NCBI GenBank assembly: GCA_028023455.1 | Contig: JAQFVV010012394.1 | Coordinates: 28,537,010 to 28,601,009, forward strand | Length of the DNA: 64,000 nt | Source: Epiperipatus broadwayi | Taxonomy: Eukaryota > Onychophora > Udeonychophora > Euonychophora > Peripatidae | Reading direction: 5' to 3' | Part shown: piece by piece, positions 23,346 through 36,695 of the stretch | How positions within the stretch are numbered: the first letter of the stretch is position 1 | Layout of the letters: the number at the start of each line of letters is the position of its first letter | Notes under the pieces: model-generated | Databases searched by the model: none | Seen by the model: only the letters and a program-made list of their open reading frames with translations | What the model was told of the DNA's origin: nothing | Translations under genes and position numbers: made by a program

Positions 23346-24107
23346 GATTGTTCCATGTTTTGATGGAGAATAATTGACTTAAATTTGTATTATGATTTTT
23401 GGTGAATTATTTAAAACTTAATGCCCTTGTGTTTGATATGCAATGAAAAAAAGAAATTCTTGTCAGTATTCAAAATTTTAGGTTTTGAAAATCTCACAAA
23501 CACCACTTCTCAATTTTTTTAAAAAATTATAATTTTAAATTCAAATATTTCATAGAGTTAAATTCATATTTTTATCATGGATAAACATAGTTACAAAAAA
23601 TCCTGCTCCCATACGATTTTTGTTATACATTTATTTTTTCTCAACATGATTATAATTGCAAAAATTCTAAATATATAATTTATTTTCTCTTTTCTTTTTT
23701 TCAAAAATAAATTTTAATTATAGTTCAGTTGCAAAACACACTGCATGTATCAAAATTTAACTAGGGGGGAGTAAATAGGTGAGGGCAACATCTTAAGTTG
23801 AAACGTATTTGATTTTATGTGACTATTAGCATTTTTTTTAATTTGTTTTTATAAATTTTGAAAACTATGGCAAATGTAACACATTGAAAATGGGTTAAAT
23901 TTCTGTTTGCAGTTATTTTCAAGATAAAGATATATATATATATATTAATAGTTTTCACCTTTACATTTTTCTCTCTACAACAATGCCATAAATATGGACA
24001 CGTTTCTGCATTTGAAAATAAATTATTATTAATCACATTTACATATTTATTTAAATTAAAACGTACATATTATAAGTATTAATCAAATTATAGTAAAATT
24101 TATTATC

Positions 24108-24660
24108 TGTTATATCTCACTTTGCCTTCAAATAATGATCTAGTCCAGATTCTATCTTGAACTTGATGGTTTGAGCATTTATCACCACGGACAAATGTAT
24201 ATACAAAAAGATAACGTACATCCAGTGGCAAGAGTGCCCAATAGTCAATGATGCTCATTGAATCTGATGATTCTCATCATGGATGGACATCTGGCCATAA
24301 ATAGTCAATCCATTTGGAATTAAGGGGGGATAACAACTGTCATAGCTGAATAGCAGTTTTCTGGTTGTCCACTATATAATTAATGCTGTGAAACAACTCC
24401 ATGTCCAGTAGTGAAAGCTGCTAGAACTTAAATCAGACTTAAAGCAAGCTGTCAGAGTACAGCCAGAAATGTCACTATATCTACTCATGAGGTAGGCTGT
24501 CATGGTACAGCTGCAAGTGATAAACTTATAAGGATACATGAAGTTCCTTTCTACAGCAACTAGAAGCTATATTTCACCAACAGTAGCAGGCAGAGGTATA
24601 ACGGTGTATATATTATATATACTCATTTTATATTTATAAATCACAACATAAATACAAGAG
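24108..24660 (+). mobile_element. 5' LTR of a gypsy-type retrotransposon
   Basis: It begins TGTTATATCTCACTTTGCC and ends about 24655 before a primer-binding-site-like TGGCACAGTTGTGAC. The same sequence, diverged, restarts at 26384 (TGTTATATGTTACCTTGCC). Shared internal landmarks include ATGGATGG-GATCTG-CCATAA, TAGAACTTAAATCAG, GTCATGGTRCAGCTG, and AGCAGGCAGAGGTATAACG. Confidence 0.8.
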
Positions 24661-26383
24661 CTGGCACAGTTGTGACAGAATATTGATAGCTAACATTATT
24701 AGTGAGTCAATAAAAAAGTTAAATCGCACATGAGACTCATTAGCAATAAAAGCAGGATCTTCCGCTGGTAGTTTATATCAGTGAAATTAAAAAAAATGGC
24801 AGCTAACATTATTAGTGCATCAATAGAAAAAGAAAAAAAATCAGTTGCAGGTGATTTACATCCTAATTAATAAAAATCAAAAAAAAAAAAATTTTCATGG
24901 GAGTAAGAGAAAAAGCAAAATCAAACTGGCTAAAATTGGCTCATGAGAAGAGTTTGATCCTGCCTATCGTGAAAATTGCCATTTTATAAACATTGAGTAC
25001 TTTTCCTTTATACATGCTAATCAAGTCAAAAAACCTGAATTAAAATTAGCCAGACATAGGAGATTTTTCAAGCATAGATAACTCCTGTGCTTTCAGCTGA
25101 TCTTGAATTTGACAGGTTGTTTCTGTTCACAAATCTTTGCTCCAAACACTTAATCATAATGCAGGGATATCACTTCCATCTCTGTAACCAAAGAGAAAAG
25201 GAAAAAATGACAAATTTTGCTGTTAAAGACTTCTTCAATGAAGTGCTGAGAGTTAGTTTTATTTGTAGTATGAGACCACAATCGTAGAATTAAGCTATTA
25301 TTCAACTGTCTCTCAAGCAGCTGTAATAGAATCAACAGTAAGTCAAGCAAGTCCAATTGAAGAAAATGAACTACAGCATTAAAATTCTCGATTAGAAAAC
25401 TGGGTCAAATAACTACTCAGCTGTAATAAAAAACACTGCCTAAATAAATCAACAACAATAGATAAAAAACATTATATATGTGATGAATTAGAGCATGCAT
25501 ATTTTGAATGACCACACCAGTATACAGTCTGTAGATATTGTAAGCATGTTGGTCATACAAAAGCTGCTTGTTTTAAAAGAAAACAATAAATTGCCAATGA
25601 CAGAATGGAAGAATCCATTCCAAAAAGACAGAAAGGCAAAATAAAAACAAAGCATATCAAATTCTGTATAATCAATGCGAGAGATTTTCCATTCTGCTTC
25701 CAAACATAAAATTATCATTAACAATGTACCAATAATAGTGGAATTGAACATCAGATCTGCAGTGTTGATTGTCTCAAAAAGACATGGGCTATCATTAATA
25801 GGAAAAATAAAAAGCTGTACCCTAGCAGCAAAACAATCACTGACTATCAAAGCAATCAAATATCACTCTAGGGTTAGACAAGAGTTAATGTTACTGTGTC
25901 TAATAAAACAATTTATTTGTCTCTTATTGTGTTGCTGGTAAGAAGAACAATTTATTAAGCACTGACTGGATCAATCACTTAGGCTTTGCAGTGACTAAAG
26001 TGGACCAGAGCACAAATAAACTCAAAAAAAGTCAACTGAGATTTAGTTGTTAATAAACCAGGTTTGAACTCTAAAATGAGTCACAAAAGTAAAAGTGCAT
26101 GAAAGAAAATTGTTGTTCAAGTCCTATGACATATGTTCAAGTGAACCATCAAATAGATTCCAGCAATTGTGATCAAAATGAAAGGATCATAAACAATGGT
26201 GGTTCAAACAGCAGATGAACAGCCGCATCACAATCACAATAATCAGCTAAGGCTTAATTTTACATCAGAACCACAATTGAATCTATAGATGAAGACGCAA
26301 AGTCACCAAATCTGATGAAGCCAGAAAGTAATCTAAATTACTACGTTCTCCAGACCTAATTTTATTTAGTCAAGAGGTGGGAA
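24661..26383 (+). pseudogene. Internal remnant of gypsy-type element: gag knuckle, broken protease, integrase tail
   Basis: At 25530-25571 a zinc knuckle CRYCKHVGHTKAAC (C-x2-C-x4-H-x4-C) is intact. At about 25700-25790 INNVPIIVELNIRSAVLIVS matches the retropepsin segment, but the catalytic D-T-G is replaced by N-I-R. At about 26160-26280 IPAIVIKMKGS, VVQTADEQPHH and NNQLRLNF resemble the C-terminal end of a gypsy integrase. Reverse transcriptase, RNase H and the integrase core are missing, so the copy has a large internal deletion plus stops. A purine tract AAGAGGTGGGAA precedes the 3' LTR. Assignment to Ty3/gypsy is from domain order and protease form. Confidence 0.68.
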
Positions 26384-27645
26384 TGTTATATGTTACCTTG
26401 CCTTCAAAGAAGGGACTACTCCAGATTCCATCTCATCTTGATCGAGCATTTATGGCCATAGGCCAAAGTATATACAAATATATAACACATCCAATAACAA
26501 GAACAGGCCAATAGGTGATTGTACTCACTGAATCTGATTGCTATCGTCATGGATGGGGATCTGTCCATAATTAAGGGAGACAAGGAACTTTCAAAGGTGA
26601 ATGCTAGTATGCTGATTGTCCACTATATGTTTAATGCAGTAAGGTGAGTCCACATTCAGGATAGGAAACTGTTAGAACTTAAATCAGGCATGAGGCAAAC
26701 TGTTAGAGTATAGCTGGAAATGTCACTGTACGTACTCATGAGGCAGGCTGTCATGGTGCAGCTGGAAGAGGTAGGCCTGTTACGTTAAATGTTGGGTACA
26801 CACAGACATATATATATATTATGTATTAAAGATAAATAAAAGTGTGTGTGTGTAAAATACTCCAGAAATAAAAACTACTAATTAATTTTGCAGAAAGGAA
26901 ATAGTAACACTAATTTGCATGAATTTACTTTATGCAAATTAGCAAGTGATAAGAGTCTGCAGAATTAAGCAGTGTGTCTAATGTTAGCAAGAGTACAGAA
27001 GTGTTGACAAAGTGTCAAATGTGCTGCATTATGAAAACAGAAGAATAAGTCAGTTGAAGTGAAGTGCAGACAGTTGTCAAATAGTGTTCTCCAGTTTGTT
27101 GGAGAGTCCAAATAAGTGGAGGAAGAATAATAAAAATATACTAGTTGAAAGTTAAACTAGTAAATGTAAAGTTGTTCTGGAAATAAATAAAGAAGAGTTC
27201 TAATCAAGAATCGACTTGGACTATCTCTGAAATAAAATGTGTGTGAGCAGTAAGGTGCTTGCGAAATAAAGAAACTTTAATTATATAGTAATCTCTCAGG
27301 AGATAATGAACTTTATGAAGATTTAAGTGATCTTATATTCAATTAGAAAACTAGCAAGTTGAGCTACTAACTATCTTACTAATACAATTATTATTATAAT
27401 TTCAGAGTAAATAAACTGTTGGAAGTTTTATTAAACTTTGTGTTTAGTTTTCTTATTTACTAACATATGCATTCAGCTGCCAACTGACTGCGTGGCCTGA
27501 ATATATTATAAAGTTATAAGGGCGCTTGAAGTCCCTTTTTTTCTATAATTGCACGGCAACTAGAAGCTAACGGTAGCAGGCAGAGGTATAACGATATATA
27601 TATATTTTAAATTCACATTTTATATTAATAAATATATATTAATCG
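26384..27645 (+). mobile_element. 3' LTR of the gypsy-type element, interrupted by an insertion
   Basis: Sequence homologous to 24108-24540 runs from 26384 to about 26772. Homology resumes at about 27508 (AAAGTTATAAGGGCGCTTGA then CGGCAACTAGAAGCTA) and continues through AGCAGGCAGAGGTATAACG. The intervening 0.7 kb is absent from the 5' LTR. Confidence 0.75.
26779..27493. mobile_element. About 715-bp insertion in the 3' LTR, possible solo LTR
   Basis: It is defined by its absence from the paired 5' LTR. GGCCT occurs at both edges (26774-26778 and 27494-27498), compatible with a 5-bp target duplication. The segment TGTTACG...TACTAACA (26778-27475) has LTR-like inverted ends and several AATAAA motifs, so a solo LTR is possible, but the ends and the GGCCT pair do not fit one model exactly. 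No coding potential. Confidence 0.5.
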
Positions 27646-28391
27646 TATTTATACGAGTTTGTGTTTATATACACATCCCACAGTAAACATAACTTTATCA
27701 AAAATAATATACAACTCGTTAATGGTTTCTTTAAAACTCGTTTCTGCCGTTGCAAGTTAATATGTGGAAGTATATAGAATTTATAATGACGATTTTTTTT
27801 TACAAAAAAAAAAAAACTTAAAATATTTTTTTTTTTAAAAAAAATAAAATAACTTAAAAACATTTTTTTTTTAAAAAAAAAAATTAAAACTGATTTGTCT
27901 TAATATTTTTTTGTGATTGTGTAATAAGTAATTTCGTATAAGTTTAAATATTGTTTTTTAACTATAAGTATAGCTATAACTAACTACCTTTTCAATTTTT
28001 TAAGCTCCGATAACTCTGGAATTGAAGTCCAAAGTTACAAATATGTAATAGATTCTGTTGAAACAATCATCGATAATAAATAAATGAATGTATATAGAAA
28101 CAGGTATTTACATTTTTTTTAGCCGATAAAAATGTAATTTTTTTTTTTACGTTTCAGCAAATTGTCTAGAGAAAAAAAAAAAAATTTTAACTTTCGTTAA
28201 ATAAAAAACAAAAAAATTATGTTTTGTCACGCACGCAAAAAGTCATATATGAAAATGTCTGAATAAATTTTTAATTTGTATTATTTTTGGTAGAAGAAAA
28301 TATTTATCAACAATATTTGAAGATACGTGTGTAATAAAATATTTGCTTAGGAGATTAAAAAAATTGATCTTTTATATAAATATTAGTACAT

Positions 28392-31300
28392 TATAAGAGA
28401 CTTGAACTCAGACTTTCAAACTCCCCATAACTATCCAATCCATCTTATATGTATTTAAATATTAAATCATCATCATCAACAACCATTATCAATCCACTGC
28501 AGGATAAAGGTCTCTCCAAGTTCAATCCATCTTTTCCTATCTTTAGCTCCTCTTCTCCACATCACCGCAGCACACTTTCTTATTTCATCCATCCATCTCA
28601 CATGTGGTCTCTTTCTGGGTCTTTTACATACTATGTCCAGCCCAACTCCAACTTCATCTATTATCATCTCTTCTAGCAATATGTCCAGCCCAACTCCACT
28701 TCAGTGTTTTAATTTTTTCAATGAGGTCAGTAACACCTGTTTGTTCTCTTACCCATACATTGCATTTTTGATCTCGTCTTGTTACTCCCAACATGCATCT
28801 CTCCATACTTCTTTGAGTGGTCTGAAGTCTCTGTATTGCTCTTCTATCAAGTGTCCAAGTCTCAGATCCATAAGTAAGAACTGGCAAAACACATTTATTA
28901 AAAACTTTTCATTTCAAACACATGGGCATATTTCCTTTTAGTATCAATTTATTTCTACCAAAAGTACTCCAACCAAGTTTAATTCTATGATTAATTTCAT
29001 CCATTATGTTTCCATCTGTATTAATAATCTGACCAAGGTATTTGTAACTGTTAACTTCTTGTAATTCATCATAATCAATCTTTATTTTCATATTTTGAGC
29101 AAATCGATTAAACATTACTTTAGTCTTTTTAACATTTATCTTCAGTCCTACTTTCCTACTTTCATCTGATAACTTCTGCAACATTTCCTGTAACTCTAAA
29201 GCATTATTTGCAAAAACAACAACAACATCTGCAAAATCTAAATGACTTAAATAATCTCCATTTACTTTCACTCCTTTAGCTTCCCATTTTAATCCACAAA
29301 ATACTTCTTGTAGAACTGCTGTAAAAAGTTTTGGAGATATGGAGTCCCCCTGTCTTACACCCTTTTCAATGTTGATTTTTCTACTATCATTATATAATCT
29401 AATGGTTGCTGTTGCATTTTTATAAATATTCTTTAAAATATGACAATATCCTGGATCTACACCTTGATGATCCAATGCTTTAATCACTGAAGAAGTGTTT
29501 ATAGAATCAAATGCCTTTTCATAATTTACAAATCCTAAGCATAATGGCAACTCATATTCATTTATCCTTTCTATAACTTCTCTCAATACCTGGATATGAT
29601 CTAGTGTACTAAAACCACTTTTAAATCCAGCTTGTTCTCTTGGTTGGTGGAAATCCAGTGTTTTCTGTAGACAAGTTGTAATTATCTTAGTAAAAATTTT
29701 GTATAAAACTGATAAAAGACTGATAGGTCTGTAATTTTTAATATCTTCTTTATCACTTTTTTAAAAAATTAATATTAATACTGCATTCTTCCAATCATCT
29801 GCTACATCTTTATCATTTAGACATTTGGTATATAACTTTACTAAAAAAAATTCTATTTCTTCACCTGCTTCTTTTAACATATAATTCCATCATTACCTGG
29901 AACCTTCCCTTTCTTCATAAATTTAATTGCATGTCTCACTTCCTCATTCAGAATTCTGGGAAATTCGGAAGACATAATAGGTATAGGAGGCACTTGTTCT
30001 TTATTATTATTATATAATTCGTGATAGAAGTCTTCTATACATTTCATGATGTCATCTCTCTTTTTAGTAATAATACCATCTTTTTTTCTTATTGCAGATA
30101 TAAATTTCCTACCAATATGAAAATGTTGTTTTACACTCTTTAGACTTTTATTCTCTTCTACACTTTTCCTTGCTAGTTCACAATTATACTTTCTTATATC
30201 ATTTTCAACTCTTTTCCGCAGCATTTTACAAAATTCGAGATATTCAATCTTTTTTAATGCATCATTGTTGTATTTCCTCATATTCCTGTTCTTCATAAAT
30301 TCACTAGTCTCAGTAGAAATTTTATTGGTCAATTGCTGCTTTTTTCTACCAGCTATCTTTGTTGCAATTTTTAAAAGTGTATCAGTTATTTTCTTATTAA
30401 TGTGATTCAAATCTGAATCATGTTCAAAATCTACTAATACTTGAAACCGATTTGTAAGTTCTAATTTAAATTCATTAGAATGTTTCTGAAGATTAGGAAT
30501 ATCAACTGTAAATATTGGTTTTTCTTAATAATTTTTGTCTCTAGTTTTGCATTAACATGTATCTTACATCTTACTAACCAATGATCACTTCCTGTGTTAA
30601 ATTTATTAAGAACATTACAATCTTGAAATATGTATTTTCTGTTAGTCAAAATATAATCCAATTCTGCTGTACCTTCATTTGAATGCTTCCATGTCCATTT
30701 CCTTTTAACATTTTTCTCAAAAAAAGAATTCATAATATAAAGTTTTTCTTTTTCTGCAAACTCCACAAGTCTGTGTCCTCTCTCATTTCTATTACCATAA
30801 CCAAAATGACCTACAGCATTTTCATCTTTCATTGGTTTACCAATTCTAGCATTAAAGTCTCCCATAACAATTTTAAAATGTTGCTTACTCTGATCAAAAG
30901 CCTTTTGTACATCCATATAAAAATCTTCTATTACTTCATCACTATGAGAACTTGTTGGGGCATAAACCTGAAGTATTTGCATTTGGTATCTACTAAATTG
31001 TAAAACTAATCTTGCCACTCTGTCCGATACACCATCAATCTCCACAATGTTATTCTTCCATTTTTTATTTATAATGAATTCTACTCCACTTGTATTTCCA
31101 ATATTTGTGCATTTATAAGTAGAGTATATGTCCACTTTTTTAATCAATTGTTTCTTCACCTTTCCTTCTAACTTCACAAAGTCCAATAATGTCCCATTTA
31201 ATATAAGACAGTTCTTCTTCTAACTCTTGCAATCTTCCTTCACTTGAAAGTGATCTGCAGTTGTAAGTACCTAAATAAAAAGTCGTCATCAAATGGCAGC

Positions 31301-31595
31301 TTGAGTCCGCAATCAGGGGATTCTTAGCACCCTCCACCTTCGGCCACCAACCTCTGCCTTGGTTGGTGACTTTACAGCCTCCTGGGAATAGGGGCTATGA
31401 TTTATTTTTGTCTGTCATAATTGTATATATTGGAAAAAATATTCTTAAACTCGGAGGTAAAAAGCCAATAAACTCACCACACGGACTAATGCGTGTTGGT
31501 GAGCAGCCCATCCATGTTCATATACTATATATATGAATAATCACATAGTAATAACAGTTGCAACAACAAGAACGTATGGAGTGGACATTAGAAAT
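28392..31595 (-). mobile_element. Nearly full-length RTE-clade LINE with 15-bp target duplication
   Basis: TAAATATTAGTACAT flanks both sides (28377-28391 and 31596-31610). On the minus strand in order: endonuclease (TYNCRSLSSEGRLQELEEEL, IKWDIIGLCEVRRKG; GDFNARIG and SDHWLV blocks), linker, reverse transcriptase (GFKSGFSTLDHIQVLREVIE; GVRQGDSISPKLFTAVLQEV), and the RTE C-terminus (YGSETWTLDRRAIQRL, WVREQTGV, WSWAGHIARRD). Two catalytic positions are lost: motif A reads FVNYEKAFDS (D to N, about 29525) and the FADD box reads FADV (about 29224-29235). At least four frame breaks (near 31140, 30440, 29875 and 29760-29590) make it inactive. The coding 3' end reaches a GATGATGATGATT tail at about 28466; the extra 28392-28465 may be transduced flanking DNA. 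Confidence 0.92.
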
Positions 31596-31619
31596 TAAAT
31601 ATTAGTACATATATACAAA

Positions 31620-33125
31620 AAATAGCTCGAAGATATATGTTATTTTAAAAAAGACTCAAATGCAGACATTGAGCACATTTATTTAGTACTATGTTTTAAA
31701 GGCCGCATAGCAAAGAAATGCATAACTATGATAACAAATTTTTTATTTACAAATAGTACTTTAGGAGGTAATAAGAAGTGTCTGAAAGTTAATTAACTCC
31801 GGTTTATAGCTTGTAAAGTAAAACATCATATCTGTCTGAGTTTTTAAGAGTTCAGATAGTTGATTATTTCGGTAACTGAATGATCCAACATTTTTGCATT
31901 ATTTATTATTTCAAGACTGATTATTTCAAAGATTTATGATTTATTCACTAATAATACAGAATCAAAATCTGCTTTTAAATCATTCGAAGTGAGGGTGAAA
32001 AAGACTAGTCATAGTTAAAAAAGTCCTTCATAAACATATTGTAAATTACCATTACATATGTAAATGCTCTAATGTTTTACCAAAAAGGTTCATTGGGAGC
32101 CCCTGAATTGGGCATGTATGTTTGAGCTGTTACTATAAAGCCACTAGTTTTTGCTGTAATGACATTGTATGGATGTAGTAGTATCATTAGTTAAAAGAAC
32201 AGGGGAATGAATGAAAATATAGCAAATTATATGGTACAGGAAGTAGCCATCCACAAAAGGATAGTAATTAGACTTTTATTGATTGGGAGCTATTAGAGTT
32301 GACCATGGGTCAGTCATTAATCTGCATGAATATCTTATACTTGCAGACTGTTGAAACATTGAGGGACTATGTTCACTAAATAAGTTGTAGAGTGACTAAA
32401 TACTGAACTTCTATTTACTGCAAAGCAACTGTTACAATCAATCAATTGCAACTACTGCAATTGATCGATTCCTCACTTTATATATTTCCCAACTTCCTGC
32501 GATTTTTTATCATCTTTTTTATGTTACCCACGCTTACCATATTTTTCAAAAACAGGTTGACCTCTTTTGCCTTAGGCAAGAAAGTTATGCTATCTTTTTT
32601 TTTTAATGAACTAATTACAGCGTTTCTATATGGTAATTTATAAACATTCAGCTCCTACAAAAATAAAATATGATGTTGGTAACATTTGAAACCACAGCTT
32701 TTTAATGATAAAAATTCGTTAATTAAATGTGTCATTTAATTTCTAATTGTACTCTTTAAATATTGATTTTTTTATTCTTTTTTTTTTTTCAGAGAACTTA
32801 AATTTACACATTTTGTTTTTATAACTGCATCAGCTTTCTTTTTTAAATCAAACCATTTTAAAATCGGGGGACTCCAGTATATATATATGAAACAATGTGT
32901 TTATCTTAATACATTTTATTTTATTTATTTTTTGTTTGAATTCATTTGTTTGAAATGAAAAATGCTTGATGTGCAAGTTATTAATTTAATTTAATTTAAT
33001 TTAATTTTTTTGTTGGTGTGCTTGTCTATCATTTGTTTGCTTTATTTGTTTTTATTGTTGGCATAGCTTTAGCTTTTTATACTATATATCAACATACTAT
33101 ATATTGGATATTAGTAATTCATTGA
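31620..33125. other. No gene seen
   Basis: AT-rich; contains a (TTTAA)5 run at 32980-33006. Confidence 0.55.
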
Positions 33126-33129
33126 TATA

Positions 33130-33800
33130 TGAGGTCAGTCTAATAATTAAATTAGAAAAAAAGTGCTATTTATTCTTATTGCTGATTACCATTATGGTCA
33201 TCTTCGAAGTACTCCCATTGGGAAGCTATGCACCAATGCCAGCATCTAGTCACTATTCGTAGCAATTTTGGAACTTCTTTTCCGGAATGGCTATCATGCC
33301 TTGGTGTCCTGATTCTCATTAAAATGTCTTTCTTTTAAATATTACTTTTAGCTTCATTTAAGAAAAAAATCATTGGGGGCCAGATCAGGTGAGTAGAGAG
33401 GCTGTTTCAATATAGTCTAAAAACACCCCAGAGAGTGAATTCATTTGGGTCCAATTTTGCACGTACCTTTCTCATATCAAGATTTTTAGTTAAGATTTTC
33501 ACGTTTTTCTATATGCTTTTTATTATCAGCTGATGATTTTGATGCAGAATTCAATAAAGTTTTATAATGTTTTTGTCAGATCTGCTTGTTATTGACCACC
33601 CTAGCCATTTTCCATCACTGACACTTTCCATTCAGAAAATCATTTAATCCATTTGTACACTGTCATTGTCTTCATTGCATTATTTCCATAAACTTGGATT
33701 AATGTATCCTTGATTTCACTTCCACTCTTGACAAGTTTAATAAAAAAATTTAATGTTTGTTCATTGATCTACTTCCAGGTCCAGACACCTGCAATGGCAT
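33130..33800 (-). pseudogene. mariner-like transposase fossil, internally deleted
   Basis: The minus strand from about 33765 reads NEQTLNFFIKLVKSGSEIKD, TLIQVYGNNAMKTMTVYKWI, K, stop, FSEWKVSVMEN, the N-terminal helix-turn-helix region of mariner transposases. At about 33480 KGTCKIGPK/RAKLDPNEFT follows, and then the C-terminal block SPDLAPNDFFL (about 33360-33400) and IASQWEYFEDD-like residues (about 33210). The central catalytic domain is absent. Stops and frameshifts are numerous. Confidence 0.75.
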
Positions 33801-33969
33801 ACAAAAACACACAACAATATTATATGCCACTCAACAAGGCACCACCACACCTTGTCATAAACGCAGCTATGAGACTGATATACCAAGGTTGTTTGTATAG
33901 TATTGCCAACATAAGTGCATAGTGGCAATTTCTCACACACAATTCTCAGACTTCATAAATACAACTACT

Positions 33970-35010
33970 TATTATCTTAACAATCAATTATAAATGCAGG
34001 AATTGGGGTCAAAGTTGGAGTCATAAAAAGAAGAACCAGTTACGGAAGTGGTTTTATTCAAAAGGTACCTTTCACAATGAACTAGTTTTGAAAGTTAAAG
34101 ATATCAGTTGTTACTACTGGCTTATTTAAACAGGTTTTGTTTTTGCAGCAATACATAGTGTAGTATTAAACATCTATGAGGAAGCCATGTCTTACTTAAA
34201 AATCTCGAAGTACATTCATATCTATACTAACTAGAATATAATTCACTTCTGCTTATTTTTCACATTTGGATTTTTCATGTTTATTTCATCTTAAGACATT
34301 TAAAAATATATATATATGTAATGCAAAACCCTCCCCCCACACTTTAATCTCTTTCATTTATCTTCTTATATTTAAACTTTCACTCTTCAAATGTTTTTCA
34401 ATTCTTGTATTAAAATCATCTATTGTAATTTAAAACATTTCTTTTGTTTAAAACCATCCTTTTGACATCTATATAGTTGATTGAGGCATAAATCTGAGAT
34501 GTCTGTTGGGTATTCAGTCAGTGGCCAATGTTTGGTAATCCTCTAATTATATTATATACTCATTAATATTATCATAAAGCAAAAATTTTAAAAGTATCAT
34601 ATCTAATGCACTTCTATGTAGAGATACACTCCATTAGTATATAAGTATACAAGGAATATTTAACAGACTTCTGGAACTAGTAAAGCCAAAAAAGATGAAA
34701 TGCATACAGATGTGTAAAAAAACATTAATACTACCTGATAAGTGAATAAAAATTTTGTCATTATGTATAGGGAAAGTTATTTTGTCAAAATGATTCTATT
34801 TTTATAAATGCTTACATAGCTTATTCTGATTTTTAATCTGTTTATGTAGATGAAATCCTGTACCTCAGTTTTCACTTCTCAGTTTCTGATTTAGTTGAAA
34901 GTTTGCATGCATATATTCCGATGATTGCATTTTTTTAAAGAATATTTTTAAATGTGAGTGCAACATTTTTTTTGTCCCATAACATCAAGAATGCTATGAA
35001 AAGTGAAGGA
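33970..35010. other. No gene seen
   Basis: AT-rich intron sequence, nothing recognised. Confidence 0.55.
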
Positions 35011-35019
35011 CATTTATTT

Positions 35020-35128
35020 TTTCATATGTCATAGCATCGGCTGGAAGGCGAACCCACAACAACCGTCTGCAACCAACTGCTTGCTTGCAAGGTGTCTGCG
35101 CTGACCTCTCGGCTAACAATGCTTGACT
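35020..35128 (-). mobile_element. tRNA-derived SINE (family A)
   Basis: The + strand reads CATATGTCATAGCATCGGCT, GGAAGGCGAACCCAC, then CAACTGCTTGCTTGCAAGG, GCGCTGACCTCTCGGCTAAC, AATGCTTGAC. This is the complement of the copies at 18.9 kb (same strand) and 20.2 kb (opposite). Flanking target duplication is unclear. Confidence 0.78.
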
Positions 35129-35134
35129 ATTTTT

Positions 35135-36690
35135 TTAAAGCATTTATGTGAATAATTGTTTAAAAAAAAATATTTTTTTTTCTGAACTCGTAAAAAATTT
35201 AAAAATGGCACAAGTGCAAAAATCAGGAGAGCAGGTGAATTCTGAAATACCATTGAATTTCGTTTTTTTTTTTTAATTTTGGAAACTATGGATCAGTGAA
35301 AATAAGGAAGAATGCCAGGTCGTTTGGTGAACTAAATTGAACATGGAGAGACTTTCATTCTACAATGGATCAACAATGGTTGAAAATGATGTAAAATTGT
35401 AAAAATATGATTGATGGTGAAACCATACGATCTATATGCTTTACAATTTGCTTACTATGATGCCCAAGATCGCTATTGTAAAATCACATTTTTGTTGAAA
35501 TAGATATGTGAAATGAGCAAATCATACAAGTCTTCCCAGAAAAATATTTTATGTTGGATTTGAGTATAATTTCCATGTAAGAGGCAGATATTATTTATAT
35601 TATAAAGATTATATCAGATATTATAAACAATTGGATCATTAATTGCATTGGATTGCAAAGATATGTGACTGAGGACAGAATACATTGGAGAGCTACAATT
35701 AGGCATTGCAACGCATAATAAAATATCAGAATAATAGATCAGTCTTAGGATACTATTTGTGGTTCACAGAGTAATTTGTATGATCATCTTAAAACTCATC
35801 ACTAGTACATATATATATTGTTTATCTTCTTTCTTCTTTTGAAAATGAAATAGCGCCTTCGTTTGTGATGGCTTACTGTTGTTGCTTTGATTTATGATCA
35901 TAAAAGTTTATTTCTGTAAAAATAATAACTAGTTTTTGCTTTGTTAATAAAAATTAATTTCATCTGTGTGTGGATTTACACAAATAGTGAGATATAGTTT
36001 GACATCGGAAGTCGACATTAACACACAATTATGTCTGTTAATTTGATAACATATTCCATGTAATCAATTTTTTTTTGCAAAATGACACTCTTTATAAAAT
36101 GCTGATTAAGCTCTTTATCTTATAATGGAATGCCAACACTAATACGACATGAGATATTAAACTTGAAATTCTGGTTATCTATAATAAATAGGGATTAAAT
36201 GAGTATCATTTTAATTCGTTTCGAAAAGAATTAGGGTATGTTTATACAGACTTTTTTTTTTTTGTGTGTGGAGGTAATCAATTTTTTTTCCTCAACATAT
36301 CATCTTGGTTTATTTTCTTTGTGGCAGAGTTTAGAAAGAAAAATGATTTCCTTGCAATATTTAGGTCGGATATTATGTTAGATGTAAAGAATATTTAATA
36401 AATTGTATTTATGTTATGGTGAAAAGAAAAATAGTATTATATATCTTAGTATTTATTTATTTTTCTTCTGAACAAAGTTGCATGTTTAGTCAGCTAGAAG
36501 ATATTAAATTTGTTTATGAGATTCATAAAGGAGTTTTTAGAATGTGTTGTCATAACAACAACAACAACAAAAACAAAGACATACAATTTATATTTATTAT
36601 TTGTGAACATATTGATGTCGCATTATAGACTCAAAAAATAAAACTTTTTTATTTATTTAAATCTAGTTTTATGATAATTTTGGCCTATTT
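35135..36690. other. No gene seen
   Basis: AT-rich; the small open frame at 36416-36628 has no recognisable domain. Confidence 0.5.
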
Positions 36691-36695
36691 ATTGT

